This document shows, in pieces, positions 16,399 to 24,666 of a stretch of 41,385 nt of DNA (position 1 is its first letter; every line of letters starts with the position of its first letter). The notes under the pieces are model-generated. The model was not told where the DNA came from and searched no databases. It was given only the letters and a program-made list of their open reading frames with translations. Source of the stretch: Betaproteobacteria bacterium (GTDB lineage Bacteria; Pseudomonadota; Gammaproteobacteria; Burkholderiales; SG8-39); assembly GCA_016868105.1 (NCBI GenBank), contig VGIA01000009.1:1-41385 (forward strand). Reading direction: 5' to 3'. Made by a program: the position numbers and the translations under genes.

Positions 16399-17742
16399 TC
16401 AGCCGGCCCGCCCCCAATTGCTCGCGCGCACCGCCCAGATCGTGGCCGAGCCCCAGATCACGATGCCCAGCGCGATCACCCAGTAGAGCGCCGCGAGCGG
16501 CGCCGCAAGCGCCAGGGCAATCAATCCGCCGCCGATCACGATCACCAGCCGCGCGGTGCCGGCGAGCACCGGCCACACGACGCGCGCGGCGCCCTGCGAG
16601 GCGAAATAGAGCGCGATGCCCGCGCCCATGAAGGGATAGTACGGCCCGACGATGCGCAGGTAGGTGGCGCCGGAGTCGAGCACCGGGGGATCCGCGGAGA
16701 ACAGCCCGACCCACAGGCGAGGGAACAGCGCCACCGTGGCGCCGATGGCGAGGCAGATGCCGGCGGCGATCGCCGCGCCGGTGAAGGCGATGCGCTTGGC
16801 GCGCGCCGGATTCCCGGCGCCGATGTTGGTGCCCACCAGCACCACCAGCGCCTGGCCGATGGCGAGGGCGATCGGCACCTGCAGCAGCTCCAGGCGCACG
16901 CCCACGCCGTAGCCGGCGAGCGCCGCGGTGCCGAAGCGGCCGACCAGGCCGGTGAGCACCACCGCCGTGAACACGGTCTGCAGCGCGGACGCCGAGGAAA
17001 TCAGGCCGACGCGCAGGATCTCGCGGAACTGGCCGCCGACCAGCTTCCAGTCCTCGCGCCGCGGACACAGCGGCGAGCGCCAGATGTACGAACCGGTGGC
17101 AACGGAGGCCAAGCCGAAGCCGACGACATAGGCAAGGCCGGCGCCGGCGATGCCCAGTTGCGGGAACGGCCCCCAGCCCAGGATAAGCGCCGCGGACAGC
17201 GGGATGTGGACCAGGGACGCGGCCACCAGCGCGAGCGCCGGAACCAGCGTGTTGCCGCTGCCGCGCAGCACGCTGGCGAAGGTGTTCGCAATCCACACCA
17301 GCACCGCGCCGCCGAACAGCACGTTGGAGTAGGCGAGCGCGGCGGCAAGCGCGGCGCCTTCGCCGCCCAGCAGGCGGTAGATCGGCCGTCCGAGGACGAT
17401 GACGAACAGGGTGAACGCGAGGCCAGCGACCAGCGCGATCACGATCCCGTGGACCACGAGGGCGCGGGCGCGCGCCGCCTCTCCGGCGCCCAGGGCGCGC
17501 GCGATCGCCGACGCAATCCCGCCGCCCATGGCGCCGGCGGAAGTCATCTGCAGCAGCATCACCAGGGGAAACACCAGCGCCAGGCCGGCGAGGGGCTCGG
17601 TGCCCAGGCGCCCGACGAAGTGCGTGTCGGAGATGGAGATCGCGGACTGGAACAGGACCAGCAGCAGCCCGGGCGCCGCCAGCCGCAGCAGCGTCGGCAG
17701 GATGGGCGCCTCCAGCAGCGCTTGCGCCTTGGCGCCGGTCAT
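16399..17742 (-). CDS. MATE family efflux transporter
   Basis: A 447-residue integral membrane protein with about 12 helices. ATLL-type amino end (APILPTLLRLAAPGLLLVLFQS), DTHFVGRLGTEPLAGLALVFP and the mirrored segment GRFGTAALAGYGVGVRLELLQVPIALAIGQAL are the two MATE half-repeats, and NIGAGNPARAKRIAF is the conserved cytoplasmic loop. MATE proteins export cationic drugs or metabolites using Na+ or H+. Its 3' end lies beside the epimerase stump. It stands 29 bp downstream of the radical SAM gene on the same strand end-on to it, so the pair may share a transcript. Confidence 0.9.
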   Translation of the reverse strand: MTGAKAQALLEAPILPTLLRLAAPGLLLVLFQSAISISDTHFVGRLGTEPLAGLALVFPLVMLLQMTSAGAMGGGIASAIARALGAGEAARARALVVHGIVIALVAGLAFTLFVIVLGRPIYRLLGGEGAALAAALAYSNVLFGGAVLVWIANTFASVLRGSGNTLVPALALVAASLVHIPLSAALILGWGPFPQLGIAGAGLAYVVGFGLASVATGSYIWRSPLCPRREDWKLVGGQFREILRVGLISSASALQTVFTAVVLTGLVGRFGTAALAGYGVGVRLELLQVPIALAIGQALVVLVGTNIGAGNPARAKRIAFTGAAIAAGICLAIGATVALFPRLWVGLFSADPPVLDSGATYLRIVGPYYPFMGAGIALYFASQGAARVVWPVLAGTARLVIVIGGGLIALALAAPLAALYWVIALGIVIWGSATIWAVRASNWGRAG

Positions 17743-17771
17743 GGCACTAGCCTAGCGCAAGACGGCGGGCC

Positions 17772-18854
17772 TCAGCCGAACAGGTTCATCTGCGCGCGGC
17801 TGCCCGGCGGCCGGAAGACGGTGCAATCCAGCCCGCCGCGCGAAGCCATGTGGTTGTCCTCGCTGTTGAGGCCGAACCTTCGGCAGGCGAGGTCGAAGCG
17901 CTTGTCGATCAAATCCGAGAAATTCCCCGACCCGCTCATGCGTGAGCCGAAGTTGGGGTCGTTCTCGCGCCCGCCGCGCACCTGCCTCACGATGCTGATG
18001 ACGTGGTCGGCGCGCTGCGGGGCGTGCGTCGCAAGCCACTCCTTGAACAGCGGCCGCACTTCGTTCGGCAACCGCAGCATGATCCAGCCGGCCATGATGG
18101 CACCGGCTCCGGCGGCGGCCTCGAGGATCGCTTCCAGCGACTTGTCGGTCAGCGCCGGGATCACCGGCGCCACCATGACGCCGGTCGGGATGCCCGCGGC
18201 TGCCAGCGCCCGGATGGCGTCGATGCGCCTGGAGGGGCTGGCTGCCCTGGGTTCCAGCTTGCGCGCCAGCTTGTGATCCAGCGTGGTCACGGACACGAAC
18301 GCCTTCACTAGGTGCTTGTTCGCCATGGGCGCCAGCAGGTCGATGTCGCGCTCGATGAGCGCGGACTTGGTGACCACGGTGAGCGGGTGGTCGCACTCGG
18401 CCAGCAGCTCCAGCAAGCCGCGCATGATCTTGTAGCGCCGCTCGACGGGTTGGTAGGCGTCGGTGTTGGTGCCGAAGGCGATTGGCTTGCAGATGTAGCT
18501 CTTCTTGGATAGTTCCTCGCGCAGCAGCTGCACCGCATTAGTCTTGGCAAACAGTTTGGTTTCAAAATCGAGCCCGGGCGAAAGTTCCAGGTAGGCATGG
18601 CTTGGACGAGCGTAGCAATAGGGGCATCCATGCTCGCATCCGCGATACGGATTGATCGACTGCTCGAACGGAATGTCCGGCGAATCGTTGCGGGCGATGA
18701 TGGAGCGGGCGCGTTCCTCGGCGACCTTCGTCGGCATCTCGGGAGCGGATGCCTCTTCTTGCCCCGATCCGTTCGTCCAGCCGTCCTCCACCGCCTCGCG
18801 TGCGAAGGCCTCGAAACGCCCCGCAATGAACGACCCGGTGCCGCGCAGCTTCAT
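17772..18854 (-). CDS. PA0069 family radical SAM protein (spore photoproduct lyase-like)
   Basis: A 360-residue radical SAM enzyme. The cluster-binding motif is INPYRGCEHGCPYCYARPSH with Cys73, Cys77 and Cys80. FGTNTDAYQPVERRYKIMRG, TKSALIERDIDLLAP and GVMVAPVIPALTDK are characteristic of the PA0069/Rv2578c group, which is related to spore photoproduct lyase. The carboxyl end is RAQMNLFG; QMNLF fits the bacterial sliding-clamp-binding pentapeptide (consensus QLSLF). This suggests DNA-linked work, possibly repair, though the family's reaction is not established to my knowledge. ATG 18854 follows GGAGGG at slightly long spacing. Confidence 0.88.
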   Translation of the reverse strand: MKLRGTGSFIAGRFEAFAREAVEDGWTNGSGQEEASAPEMPTKVAEERARSIIARNDSPDIPFEQSINPYRGCEHGCPYCYARPSHAYLELSPGLDFETKLFAKTNAVQLLREELSKKSYICKPIAFGTNTDAYQPVERRYKIMRGLLELLAECDHPLTVVTKSALIERDIDLLAPMANKHLVKAFVSVTTLDHKLARKLEPRAASPSRRIDAIRALAAAGIPTGVMVAPVIPALTDKSLEAILEAAAGAGAIMAGWIMLRLPNEVRPLFKEWLATHAPQRADHVISIVRQVRGGRENDPNFGSRMSGSGNFSDLIDKRFDLACRRFGLNSEDNHMASRGGLDCTVFRPPGSRAQMNLFG

Positions 18855-18887
18855 TTAGAATGGATTTTCCCTCCCGGTACTGTATAT

Positions 18888-20096
18888 ATGAACAGCCCAG
18901 CCGGCAACCCCCCTGGCGATGTGCGCCTGAACGTCGGCCTGCTCGCCGCCTGCCAGGCGATGCTGTTCACGATCAACTCGACGCTGATCGCGATCAACGG
19001 ACTGGCGGGACTGAAACTGGCGCCGGCCGCCTTCCTGGCGACGCTGCCGTTCACCTGCTGGGTCATCGGTGCGGCGGTCGTCACCATGCCGGCCTCGCTG
19101 CACATGAAGCGGGTGGGTCGCCGCGCCGGCCTGATGCAGGGCTCTGCGATCGGCATCGTGGGCGCCCTGATCTGCGCCGCCGCGCTGTGGACCCAGAGCT
19201 TCTGGCTGTTGTGTTTCGGCGCGCTCGTCTACGGTGCGAGCAACGCCTACGGCCAGTACTACCGCTTTGCGGCGGCGGATGCCGCGCCGCCGGACTTCAA
19301 GCCGATGGCAGTGTCCCTGGTGCTGGCCGGCGGCCTGGTGGGCGGCGTGATCGGGCCGACCGCCAGCCGCTACACCGTGGACCTGCTGCAGGTGCGCTTC
19401 GCCGGCGCCTACCTGGCGCTGATCGTGGCCGCCGTGGTGACGATTGCGCTGCTCAGCCGGATCCGCATCCCGAACCCGAGCGCCGCGGAGCAGGCCGCGA
19501 CCGGCCGGCCGCTGGGCGAGATCGCGCGCCAGCCCAAGTTCATCGTCGCGGTGATGTGCGGCGCCATCGGCTACGGGGTGATGAATTTCCTCATGGTGTC
19601 GACGCCGATCGCGATGGGGGTGTGCGGCCATCCCTACGGCGACGCCTCGCTCGTCATCTCCTCGCACGTGGTGGCGATGTTCGCGCCCTCGTTCTTCACC
19701 GGCGGCCTGATCAAGCGCCTGGGCGTGGTGCCGGTGCTGTTGGCGGGGGCGCTGCTGAACGTGGCGGCGGTCGCGATCGCGCTCGCCGGCATCGCGGTGG
19801 CCAATTTCTGGTGGTCCCTGGTGCTGCTGGGCGTAGGATGGAATTTCCTCTACATCGGCGGCACCACGCTGCTGCTGGAGACCTACCGGCCCGAGGAACG
19901 GGCGCGCGCGCAGGGGACCAACGAGCAGGCCATTTTCTGCATGATGGCGGTATCGTCCTTCACCTCCGGTTTGATCGTCACCAATGCCGGCTGGCAGAAC
20001 GTCAACCTGGCGGCGCTGCCGCTGATCGGTCTGGTGCTGGCCGCGATCATCTGGCTCCGGGCGACGCAGCGCGCCGCGCGCCCCTTGGGAGCCTGA
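18888..20096 (+). CDS. MFS transporter
   Basis: A 402-residue, about 12-helix permease. ATG 18888 (MNSPAGNPPGDVRLNVGLLA) is preferred; the longer frame in the track overlaps the divergent radical SAM gene. Motifs include SLHMKRVGRRAGLMQG in the 2-3 loop and GLIKRLGVVPVLLAGALL in the second half, with LLETYRPEERARAQGTNEQA between helices 10 and 11, typical of YfkF/YxlH-like drug or metabolite permeases of this family. A TAGAAT box at 18856-18861 could serve as its -10. There is no clear ribosome binding site before the ATG. Substrate unknown. Confidence 0.87.
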   Translation: MNSPAGNPPGDVRLNVGLLAACQAMLFTINSTLIAINGLAGLKLAPAAFLATLPFTCWVIGAAVVTMPASLHMKRVGRRAGLMQGSAIGIVGALICAAALWTQSFWLLCFGALVYGASNAYGQYYRFAAADAAPPDFKPMAVSLVLAGGLVGGVIGPTASRYTVDLLQVRFAGAYLALIVAAVVTIALLSRIRIPNPSAAEQAATGRPLGEIARQPKFIVAVMCGAIGYGVMNFLMVSTPIAMGVCGHPYGDASLVISSHVVAMFAPSFFTGGLIKRLGVVPVLLAGALLNVAAVAIALAGIAVANFWWSLVLLGVGWNFLYIGGTTLLLETYRPEERARAQGTNEQAIFCMMAVSSFTSGLIVTNAGWQNVNLAALPLIGLVLAAIIWLRATQRAARPLGA

Positions 20097-20099
20097 AGA

Positions 20100-20255
20100 T
20101 GCAGCAACCGCCCGCGGTCGTTGGCATGCGCCTGGAGGACGTGGATACCCGGGCATGGCGATCCGACGGTGAACCTGTGGGGCTGGTATGTTGGCGTGCG
20201 CGGCGGCGTCGTCGAGGCCCTGTGGCCGATCACCGCCTGCGGCGCCTTGGCCTAG
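20100..20255 (+). other. Inter-gene segment with a possible small coding remnant
   Basis: The 182-bp gap between the MFS and Rid genes has one frame, ending in TAG at 20253-20255, that reads DPTVNLWGWYVGVRGGVVEA then LWPITACGALA. Its third positions are GC-rich and the residues look protein-like, but no start codon lies in the same frame nearby; an ATG in another frame starts MQQPPAVVGMRLEDVDT. It may be a broken small gene. I cannot assign it. Confidence 0.3.
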
Positions 20256-20278
20256 CGCGGACCGAAAAGGGGCAAGAC

Positions 20279-20728
20279 ATGCGCAAGCAGTACCTCAATC
20301 CCAAGGCACTGTTCGACCCGCGGTTCTTCACGCACAGCGTGACCGTCTCCGGGCCGGTGAAGCTGGTGTACGTCTCCGGCCAGGTGAGCTACGACCGCGA
20401 TGGCCATGTCATCGGCAGGGGCGACATGAAGGCCCAGGCCGAGCAGGTGTTCAGAAGCCTGAAGCACAATCTCGCCGCGGCGGGCGCCACCTGGGCGGAC
20501 GTGGTGAAGCTGAACGGCTACATGGTGAACATGAACCCGGACGACCTGAACCTGTACCGGGAGGTGCGCTCGCGCCACATCAACTTCCCGAACATGCCGG
20601 CCAGCACCCTGGTGGGCGTGAGCGCCCTGGTGCACGAGGACCTGCTGCTCGAGGTCGAGCTGATCGCGGCGATCCCGGAGAAGCCGGCGCAGCCAGCGGC
20701 CGGGAACAAGGCGAAGAAGAAGCGTTGA
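20279..20728 (+). CDS. Rid (YjgF/YER057c/UK114) family protein, non-canonical
   Basis: A 149-residue protein starting at ATG 20279 after GGGGCAAG. LVYVSGQVSYDRDGHVIGRG and QAEQVFRSLKHNLAAAGATWADVVKLNGYM are standard Rid sequence. In RidA an arginine in VARLPKD positions the substrate for imine hydrolysis; the matching stretch here is GVSALVHEDLLLEVE with no arginine, so 2-iminoacid deaminase activity is doubtful. A basic lysine tail (NKAKKKR) ends the protein. The next gene starts inside its stop codon. It probably acts in a dedicated pathway with the neighbouring transporter and spermidine-synthase-like genes. Confidence 0.85.
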   Translation: MRKQYLNPKALFDPRFFTHSVTVSGPVKLVYVSGQVSYDRDGHVIGRGDMKAQAEQVFRSLKHNLAAAGATWADVVKLNGYMVNMNPDDLNLYREVRSRHINFPNMPASTLVGVSALVHEDLLLEVELIAAIPEKPAQPAAGNKAKKKR

Positions 20729-21900
20729 GCCGGGCGAATTACGGCTGGGTGGTGGTCGCTGCGGCCTTCACCCTGATGTTCGTCGGCTTCGGCGCCGCGT
20801 ACTCCTTCGCCGCGTTCTTCAGGGCCTTCCAGGCCGAGTTCTCTGCCTCGCGGGCGCACGTCTCGCTGGTGTTCTCCCTTTGCGCTTTTCTGTATTTCCT
20901 GCTCGGCGCCCCCGGCGGCATGCTCGCCGACCGCTACGGCACGCGCAACGTGGCCCTGGTCGGCGTCGCCTTCCTCGCCGCCGGCCTCGCCGCGGCCAGC
21001 TTCGCGCCCTCGGTGATGGTGCTGTACCTCACGTACTCCATCGGCCTGGGCGTCGGCATCGGCCTGAGCTACGTGCCTTCGGTCGGCGCGGTGCAGCCCT
21101 GGTTCGTGAAGAACCGGGTGCTCGCCTCCGGGATCGCGGTGTCCGGCATCGGCGCCGGCAACCTGCTGGGCCCGCCGCTGGCGGCGTGGTGGATCGACCT
21201 CTTCGGCTGGCGCGGCGCCTACCTCGCGCTCGCTGCGGCGACGCTGGTGCTGGGCGGTGCGGCGGCGGCGGCGATCCGCAACCGGCCTGCTGGCCAGGCG
21301 CAGGCCAGCACCGGCGTGCCGTTGCGCGCCGCGCTCGGCACGCGCAACTTCTGGGTGCTCTACGTCACCCTGGCGCTGTCCGGATTCGGCTGCTTCGTGC
21401 CGCTGGTGCACCTGGGACCCTACGCCGTGGACGCCGGCCACCCGGAGTCCTTCGGCGTGCTGCTGGTGAGCCTGATCGGCCTGGGCAGCCTGGCCGGGCG
21501 CTTCGCGATCGGCGCCTTCGCCGACCGCGTAGGGCGCATGCGCTCGCTGGGGCTGATGTACCTCGGCATGGCGCTGATGCTGGTGTTGTGGTGGGCAAGC
21601 ACCGGCCAGGCGGCGCTGGCGCTCATGGCGGTGGGCTTCGGTATCTGCTACGGCGGCTTCGTCGCCACCTTCCCCTCGGTGACCATGGACCTGTTCGGCG
21701 CGCGGTCGGTGTCGGGGATCATCGGTTTCCTGTACACCGCGGCCGGGATCGGGACCTTGCTCGGACCGCCGCTCGCTGGCGCGGCCTTCGACGCCACCGG
21801 CAGCTACACCATGCCCATCCTCGGCGCGGCGCTGCTGGCGCTCGCTGCCGCCATCGGCATCGTGTCCCTGCAGCAGCCGCACGACGGGCGCGCGGCATGA
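20725..21900 (+). CDS. MFS transporter (monocarboxylate/oxalate-type)
   Basis: A 391-residue permease. TTG 20725, overlapping the Rid stop codon as TTGA, gives LSRANYGWVVVAAAFTLMFV, a usual start of the OFA/monocarboxylate branch of MFS. GGMLADRYGTRNVALVG is the 2-3 loop motif and GAFADRVGRMRSLGLMY its repeat. YVPSVGAVQPWFVKNRVLASGIAVSGIGAGN in helix 4-5 is typical of MCT-like carriers. It probably moves an organic acid. A later GTG in the WVVV segment is a possible alternative start. The following gene overlaps as ATGA, so the operon is tightly coupled. Confidence 0.87.
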   Translation: MSRANYGWVVVAAAFTLMFVGFGAAYSFAAFFRAFQAEFSASRAHVSLVFSLCAFLYFLLGAPGGMLADRYGTRNVALVGVAFLAAGLAAASFAPSVMVLYLTYSIGLGVGIGLSYVPSVGAVQPWFVKNRVLASGIAVSGIGAGNLLGPPLAAWWIDLFGWRGAYLALAAATLVLGGAAAAAIRNRPAGQAQASTGVPLRAALGTRNFWVLYVTLALSGFGCFVPLVHLGPYAVDAGHPESFGVLLVSLIGLGSLAGRFAIGAFADRVGRMRSLGLMYLGMALMLVLWWASTGQAALALMAVGFGICYGGFVATFPSVTMDLFGARSVSGIIGFLYTAAGIGTLLGPPLAGAAFDATGSYTMPILGAALLALAAAIGIVSLQQPHDGRAA

Positions 21901-22664
21901 CGAAGGGCCGGCCGGCGCTGACGGTGAGCGAATCGCGCAGCGTGCGCGAACTGCACGTGGGCGGCGAGGCGATCCAGAGCGCGATGCGCATGGACGATCC
22001 CTTCGCCCTGGAGCTGGACTACACCCGCTGCATGATGGCCTTCCTGCTGTTCCATCCTGATCCGCGGCGCGCGCTGATGATCGGGCTGGGCGGGGGGTCG
22101 CTCGCCAAGTTCTTCCACCGCCGGCTGCCCCGCCTGCGCACGCGCGTGCTGGAACTGGACGAGCGCGTCATCGCCACGGCGCGCGCGTTGTTCCACCTGC
22201 CGCCGGACGACGCGCGGCTGAAAGTGGAGCACGGCGAGGGCATCGAAGCGCTCGCCCCGGAGTGCTGCGACCTGCTGGTGGTGGACGGCTTCGAGGACGA
22301 GAGCACGCCGGCGGCGCTGGTGTCGCAGGCCTTTTTCGACGCCGCGTGGTGCGCGCTGGAGGACTTCGGCGTGCTGGTGATGAACTTCATGGACGACGAC
22401 AAGGCCTTCGATCGCAACCTGCAGCGCATGGCGCGTGCCTTCGCCGGCAGTGTGCTGTGCCTGCCGGCCCCGCGCGACCCGAACATCATCGTGCTTGCCC
22501 TGAAGGGTGCGCCGCCCGTGGTGCCCTGGCGCGACCTGCGCCAGGATGCCCAGCGCCTGGAGGTCCGCTACGGCCTGCCCTTTCCGCGCTATGTCGAGCG
22601 CCTGCGCCGGATGAACGCCTGGAACGCCGCGCAACTGCGGCTGCAGACGGAGCTGAAGCCGTGA
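21897..22664 (+). CDS. Spermidine synthase-like methyltransferase-fold protein
   Basis: A 255-residue protein starting at ATG 21897 inside the MFS stop. A short beta domain (LTVSESRSVRELHVGGEAIQ) is followed by the Rossmann-like core: LMIGLGGGSLAKFFHR (nucleotide-binding loop), VLELDERVIATAR (acidic loop), LLVVDGFEDEST (where aminopropyltransferases carry the catalytic Asp) and VLVMNFMDDDKAF. It resembles proteins called polyamine aminopropyltransferase-like, common in betaproteobacteria. Only part of the polyamine site is evident, so the product may not be spermidine. It sits between a permease and a TSUP gene with overlapping start and stop codons on both sides. Confidence 0.82.
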   Translation: MTKGRPALTVSESRSVRELHVGGEAIQSAMRMDDPFALELDYTRCMMAFLLFHPDPRRALMIGLGGGSLAKFFHRRLPRLRTRVLELDERVIATARALFHLPPDDARLKVEHGEGIEALAPECCDLLVVDGFEDESTPAALVSQAFFDAAWCALEDFGVLVMNFMDDDKAFDRNLQRMARAFAGSVLCLPAPRDPNIIVLALKGAPPVVPWRDLRQDAQRLEVRYGLPFPRYVERLRRMNAWNAAQLRLQTELKP

Positions 22665-23404
22665 TCGTGGATGCGATCGAGCTGGCGCTGCTCGCCGCGC
22701 TCGCCTTCGCCGGCTCGGTGGTGTTCGGCATCACCGGCTTCGGCGCTGCGCTGATCACCATTCCGCTCGCGCTGCACCTGGTGCCGCTGCCCTTCGCCCT
22801 GGCGCTGTTCGTGCTGATGGACCTCGCCAACGCCTGCCACATCGGCTTCGAGAACCCGAGGAACGCGGTGCGGGCCGAATGGACGCGGATGGTGCCCGCC
22901 ATCGTGCTCGGGACCGTGGTGGGCGTCACCCTGCTGGTGAATCTGCCGCGCCAGGCGGCGACGCTGGCGCTGGGCGCGTTCGTGTTCCTGTTCGCGCTCT
23001 ACAGCCTGTTCAGCGGCCGCCCATCGAGCCAACGCATCAGTTCGGCGTGGGCATACGTGGCCGGGTTCGGCGGCGGCGTCACCAGCACCGTGTTCGGCGC
23101 CGGCGGGCCGCCCTACGCCATGTACCTTTCGCATCGCGGGCTGTCGAAGGAACAGTTCCGCGCCACGCTCGGATGCGCCGCGTTGACGAGCATCTCGCTG
23201 CGCACCATCGCTTTCTTCGCCACCGGCATCCTGCTCGAGCTCAAGGTCTGGCTCTACGCGCTCGCGATCGTGCCGGCGGGGCTGGTCGGCCTGTGGGCGG
23301 CGGGGCACCTGTTCCGGCGCATCACGCGCGAGACGCTGATGCGCGCCGTGGCGCTGATGCTGCTGGCCACCGGCGTGTCGCTGGTACTCCGGGCCCTGGC
23401 CTAG
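22661..23404 (+). CDS. TauE/SafE (TSUP) family sulfite/organosulfur exporter-like permease
   Basis: A 247-residue membrane protein starting at GTG 22661, overlapping the previous stop as GTGA. The paired TSUP motifs are FGITGFGAALITIPLAL in the first half and GFGGGVTSTVFGAGGPPYAMYLSH in the second, with 7 or 8 hydrophobic segments. Members export sulfite, sulfoacetate, or other small anions, or import some. It is the last gene of the operon and ends in a CTAG shared with the convergent cfa gene. Substrate unknown. Confidence 0.88.
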   Translation: MIVDAIELALLAALAFAGSVVFGITGFGAALITIPLALHLVPLPFALALFVLMDLANACHIGFENPRNAVRAEWTRMVPAIVLGTVVGVTLLVNLPRQAATLALGAFVFLFALYSLFSGRPSSQRISSAWAYVAGFGGGVTSTVFGAGGPPYAMYLSHRGLSKEQFRATLGCAALTSISLRTIAFFATGILLELKVWLYALAIVPAGLVGLWAAGHLFRRITRETLMRAVALMLLATGVSLVLRALA

Positions 23405-24606
23405 CGGTACATGTAGTCCCGCGTCCACGGCAGCGGGTTGCGTGCCGGGTCCGCGGATTTCACCGCCAGCACCTGGTGGATGGTGACCCAGTTGCGCTCG
23501 AAGGCGTGGGCGCAGCCGGCGAGGTACAGGCGCCAGACCCGGGTGCGCTTCTCGCCGGCGTGGCGGCGCGCGGCATCCAGGTTCGCCTCGAGGCGGCGAG
23601 ACCATTGCGCCAGCGTCCGGGCGTAGTGCAGGCGCAGGGTCTCCACGTCCATCGCCTCCAGCCCCGCCGCGGACAGTTCGTGCAGGACCAGCGACAGGTG
23701 CGGCAGCTCGCCGTGCGGGAACACGTACTGCTCGACGAAATCGCCTGCGCCCAGCCCGACCTCGCGGCTGTCCGGGTCCACGGCAGTGATGCCATGGTTG
23801 AGCGCGATGCCGCCGTCGGCCAGCAGCCGGCGCATGGCGGCGAAGTAAAGCGGCAGGTTCTTCAATCCCACGTGCTCGAACATGCCCACCGACGCGATTC
23901 TGTCGAACAGGCCTTCGCCCGCGAGGTCGCGATAGTCCTGCAGCCGCACGCGGCAGCGGTCCTGCAATCCGGCGGCGCGGATGCGCTCGCCGGCGAGCGC
24001 GTGCTGGTTTTCCGACAGGGTGATGCCCGTCGCATCGGCGCCATAGCGCTCGGCCGCGTGCATCACGAGGGCGCCCCAGCCGCAGCCGATGTCGAGCAAG
24101 CGGTCGCCGGGCGCGAGCCGCAGCTTGCGGCAGATGTGGTCCAGCTTGGCCTCCTGCGCCTGCTCCAGGGTCTGCGCGCCGTCGCGGAAGTAGGCGCAGG
24201 AATAGACCATGCGCTCGTCCAGCCACAGGCGGTAGAAGTCGTTGGAGACGTCGTAGTGGAAGCGGATTGCCTGCGCATCGCGGGCGCGGTCGTGGCGCAG
24301 CAGACGCGGCAGGCGGCCCTTGTCCGGCTTGCCCCCGTAGCGCCGCGCCAGCACCTCGGCGGCGCGCAGCGCCTCGTCAATCGGTCCGACGAGCTCGAGG
24401 TCGCCCTCGACGTAAGCCCTACCCAGCGTGGCAAGGTCCAGGCACGTCAGCTTGTGCAGCGCGGAGCCGCGCAGAACGCGGAAGGTGACCGTGGGCCTGC
24501 CGCCCAGTTCGATGCGCCGGCCGTCCCAGAACTCCACCGCCAGGGGCACACCGCCCTGGGCGCCGAGTTCGGCTAGCTTGCGTTCCAGGCTGGCCTGGAA
24601 AAACAT
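23401..24606 (-). CDS. cfa: Cyclopropane-fatty-acyl-phospholipid synthase
   Basis: A 401-residue SAM-dependent enzyme starting at ATG 24606. RFHYDVSNDFYRLWLDERMVYSCAYF is the family's front segment, LLDIGCGWGALVMHAAERYG the SAM loop, and GITLSENQ, GMFEHVGLKNLPLYF, EQYVFPHGELPHLS and AFERNWVTIHQV complete the usual order, including the bicarbonate-site Glu/His region. It adds a methylene group across cis double bonds in membrane lipids, often under stress or in stationary phase. It lies 60 bp downstream of gor on the same strand and may be in that operon. Mycolic-acid type relatives are unlikely here. Confidence 0.93.
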   Translation of the reverse strand: MFFQASLERKLAELGAQGGVPLAVEFWDGRRIELGGRPTVTFRVLRGSALHKLTCLDLATLGRAYVEGDLELVGPIDEALRAAEVLARRYGGKPDKGRLPRLLRHDRARDAQAIRFHYDVSNDFYRLWLDERMVYSCAYFRDGAQTLEQAQEAKLDHICRKLRLAPGDRLLDIGCGWGALVMHAAERYGADATGITLSENQHALAGERIRAAGLQDRCRVRLQDYRDLAGEGLFDRIASVGMFEHVGLKNLPLYFAAMRRLLADGGIALNHGITAVDPDSREVGLGAGDFVEQYVFPHGELPHLSLVLHELSAAGLEAMDVETLRLHYARTLAQWSRRLEANLDAARRHAGEKRTRVWRLYLAGCAHAFERNWVTIHQVLAVKSADPARNPLPWTRDYMYR

Positions 24607-24666
24607 GCTGACAATCCTTTACCTGCGCCCGCGCCGCAGGTTGCGCTAGCTCAAACCCGGCCCGGT

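Noticed and set aside
16372-18276. 634-codon plus-strand frame, glutamine- and arginine-rich
   Set aside because: It is antisense to the MATE and radical SAM genes and shows repeat-like bias from codon structure only.
18003-18311. Plus-strand frame within the radical SAM gene
   Set aside because: It lies antisense to a clear coding region and has a low-complexity composition.
24607-24666. GC-rich symmetry between gor and cfa as a terminator
   Set aside because: The stem is imperfect and there is no T-run, so I do not call it.
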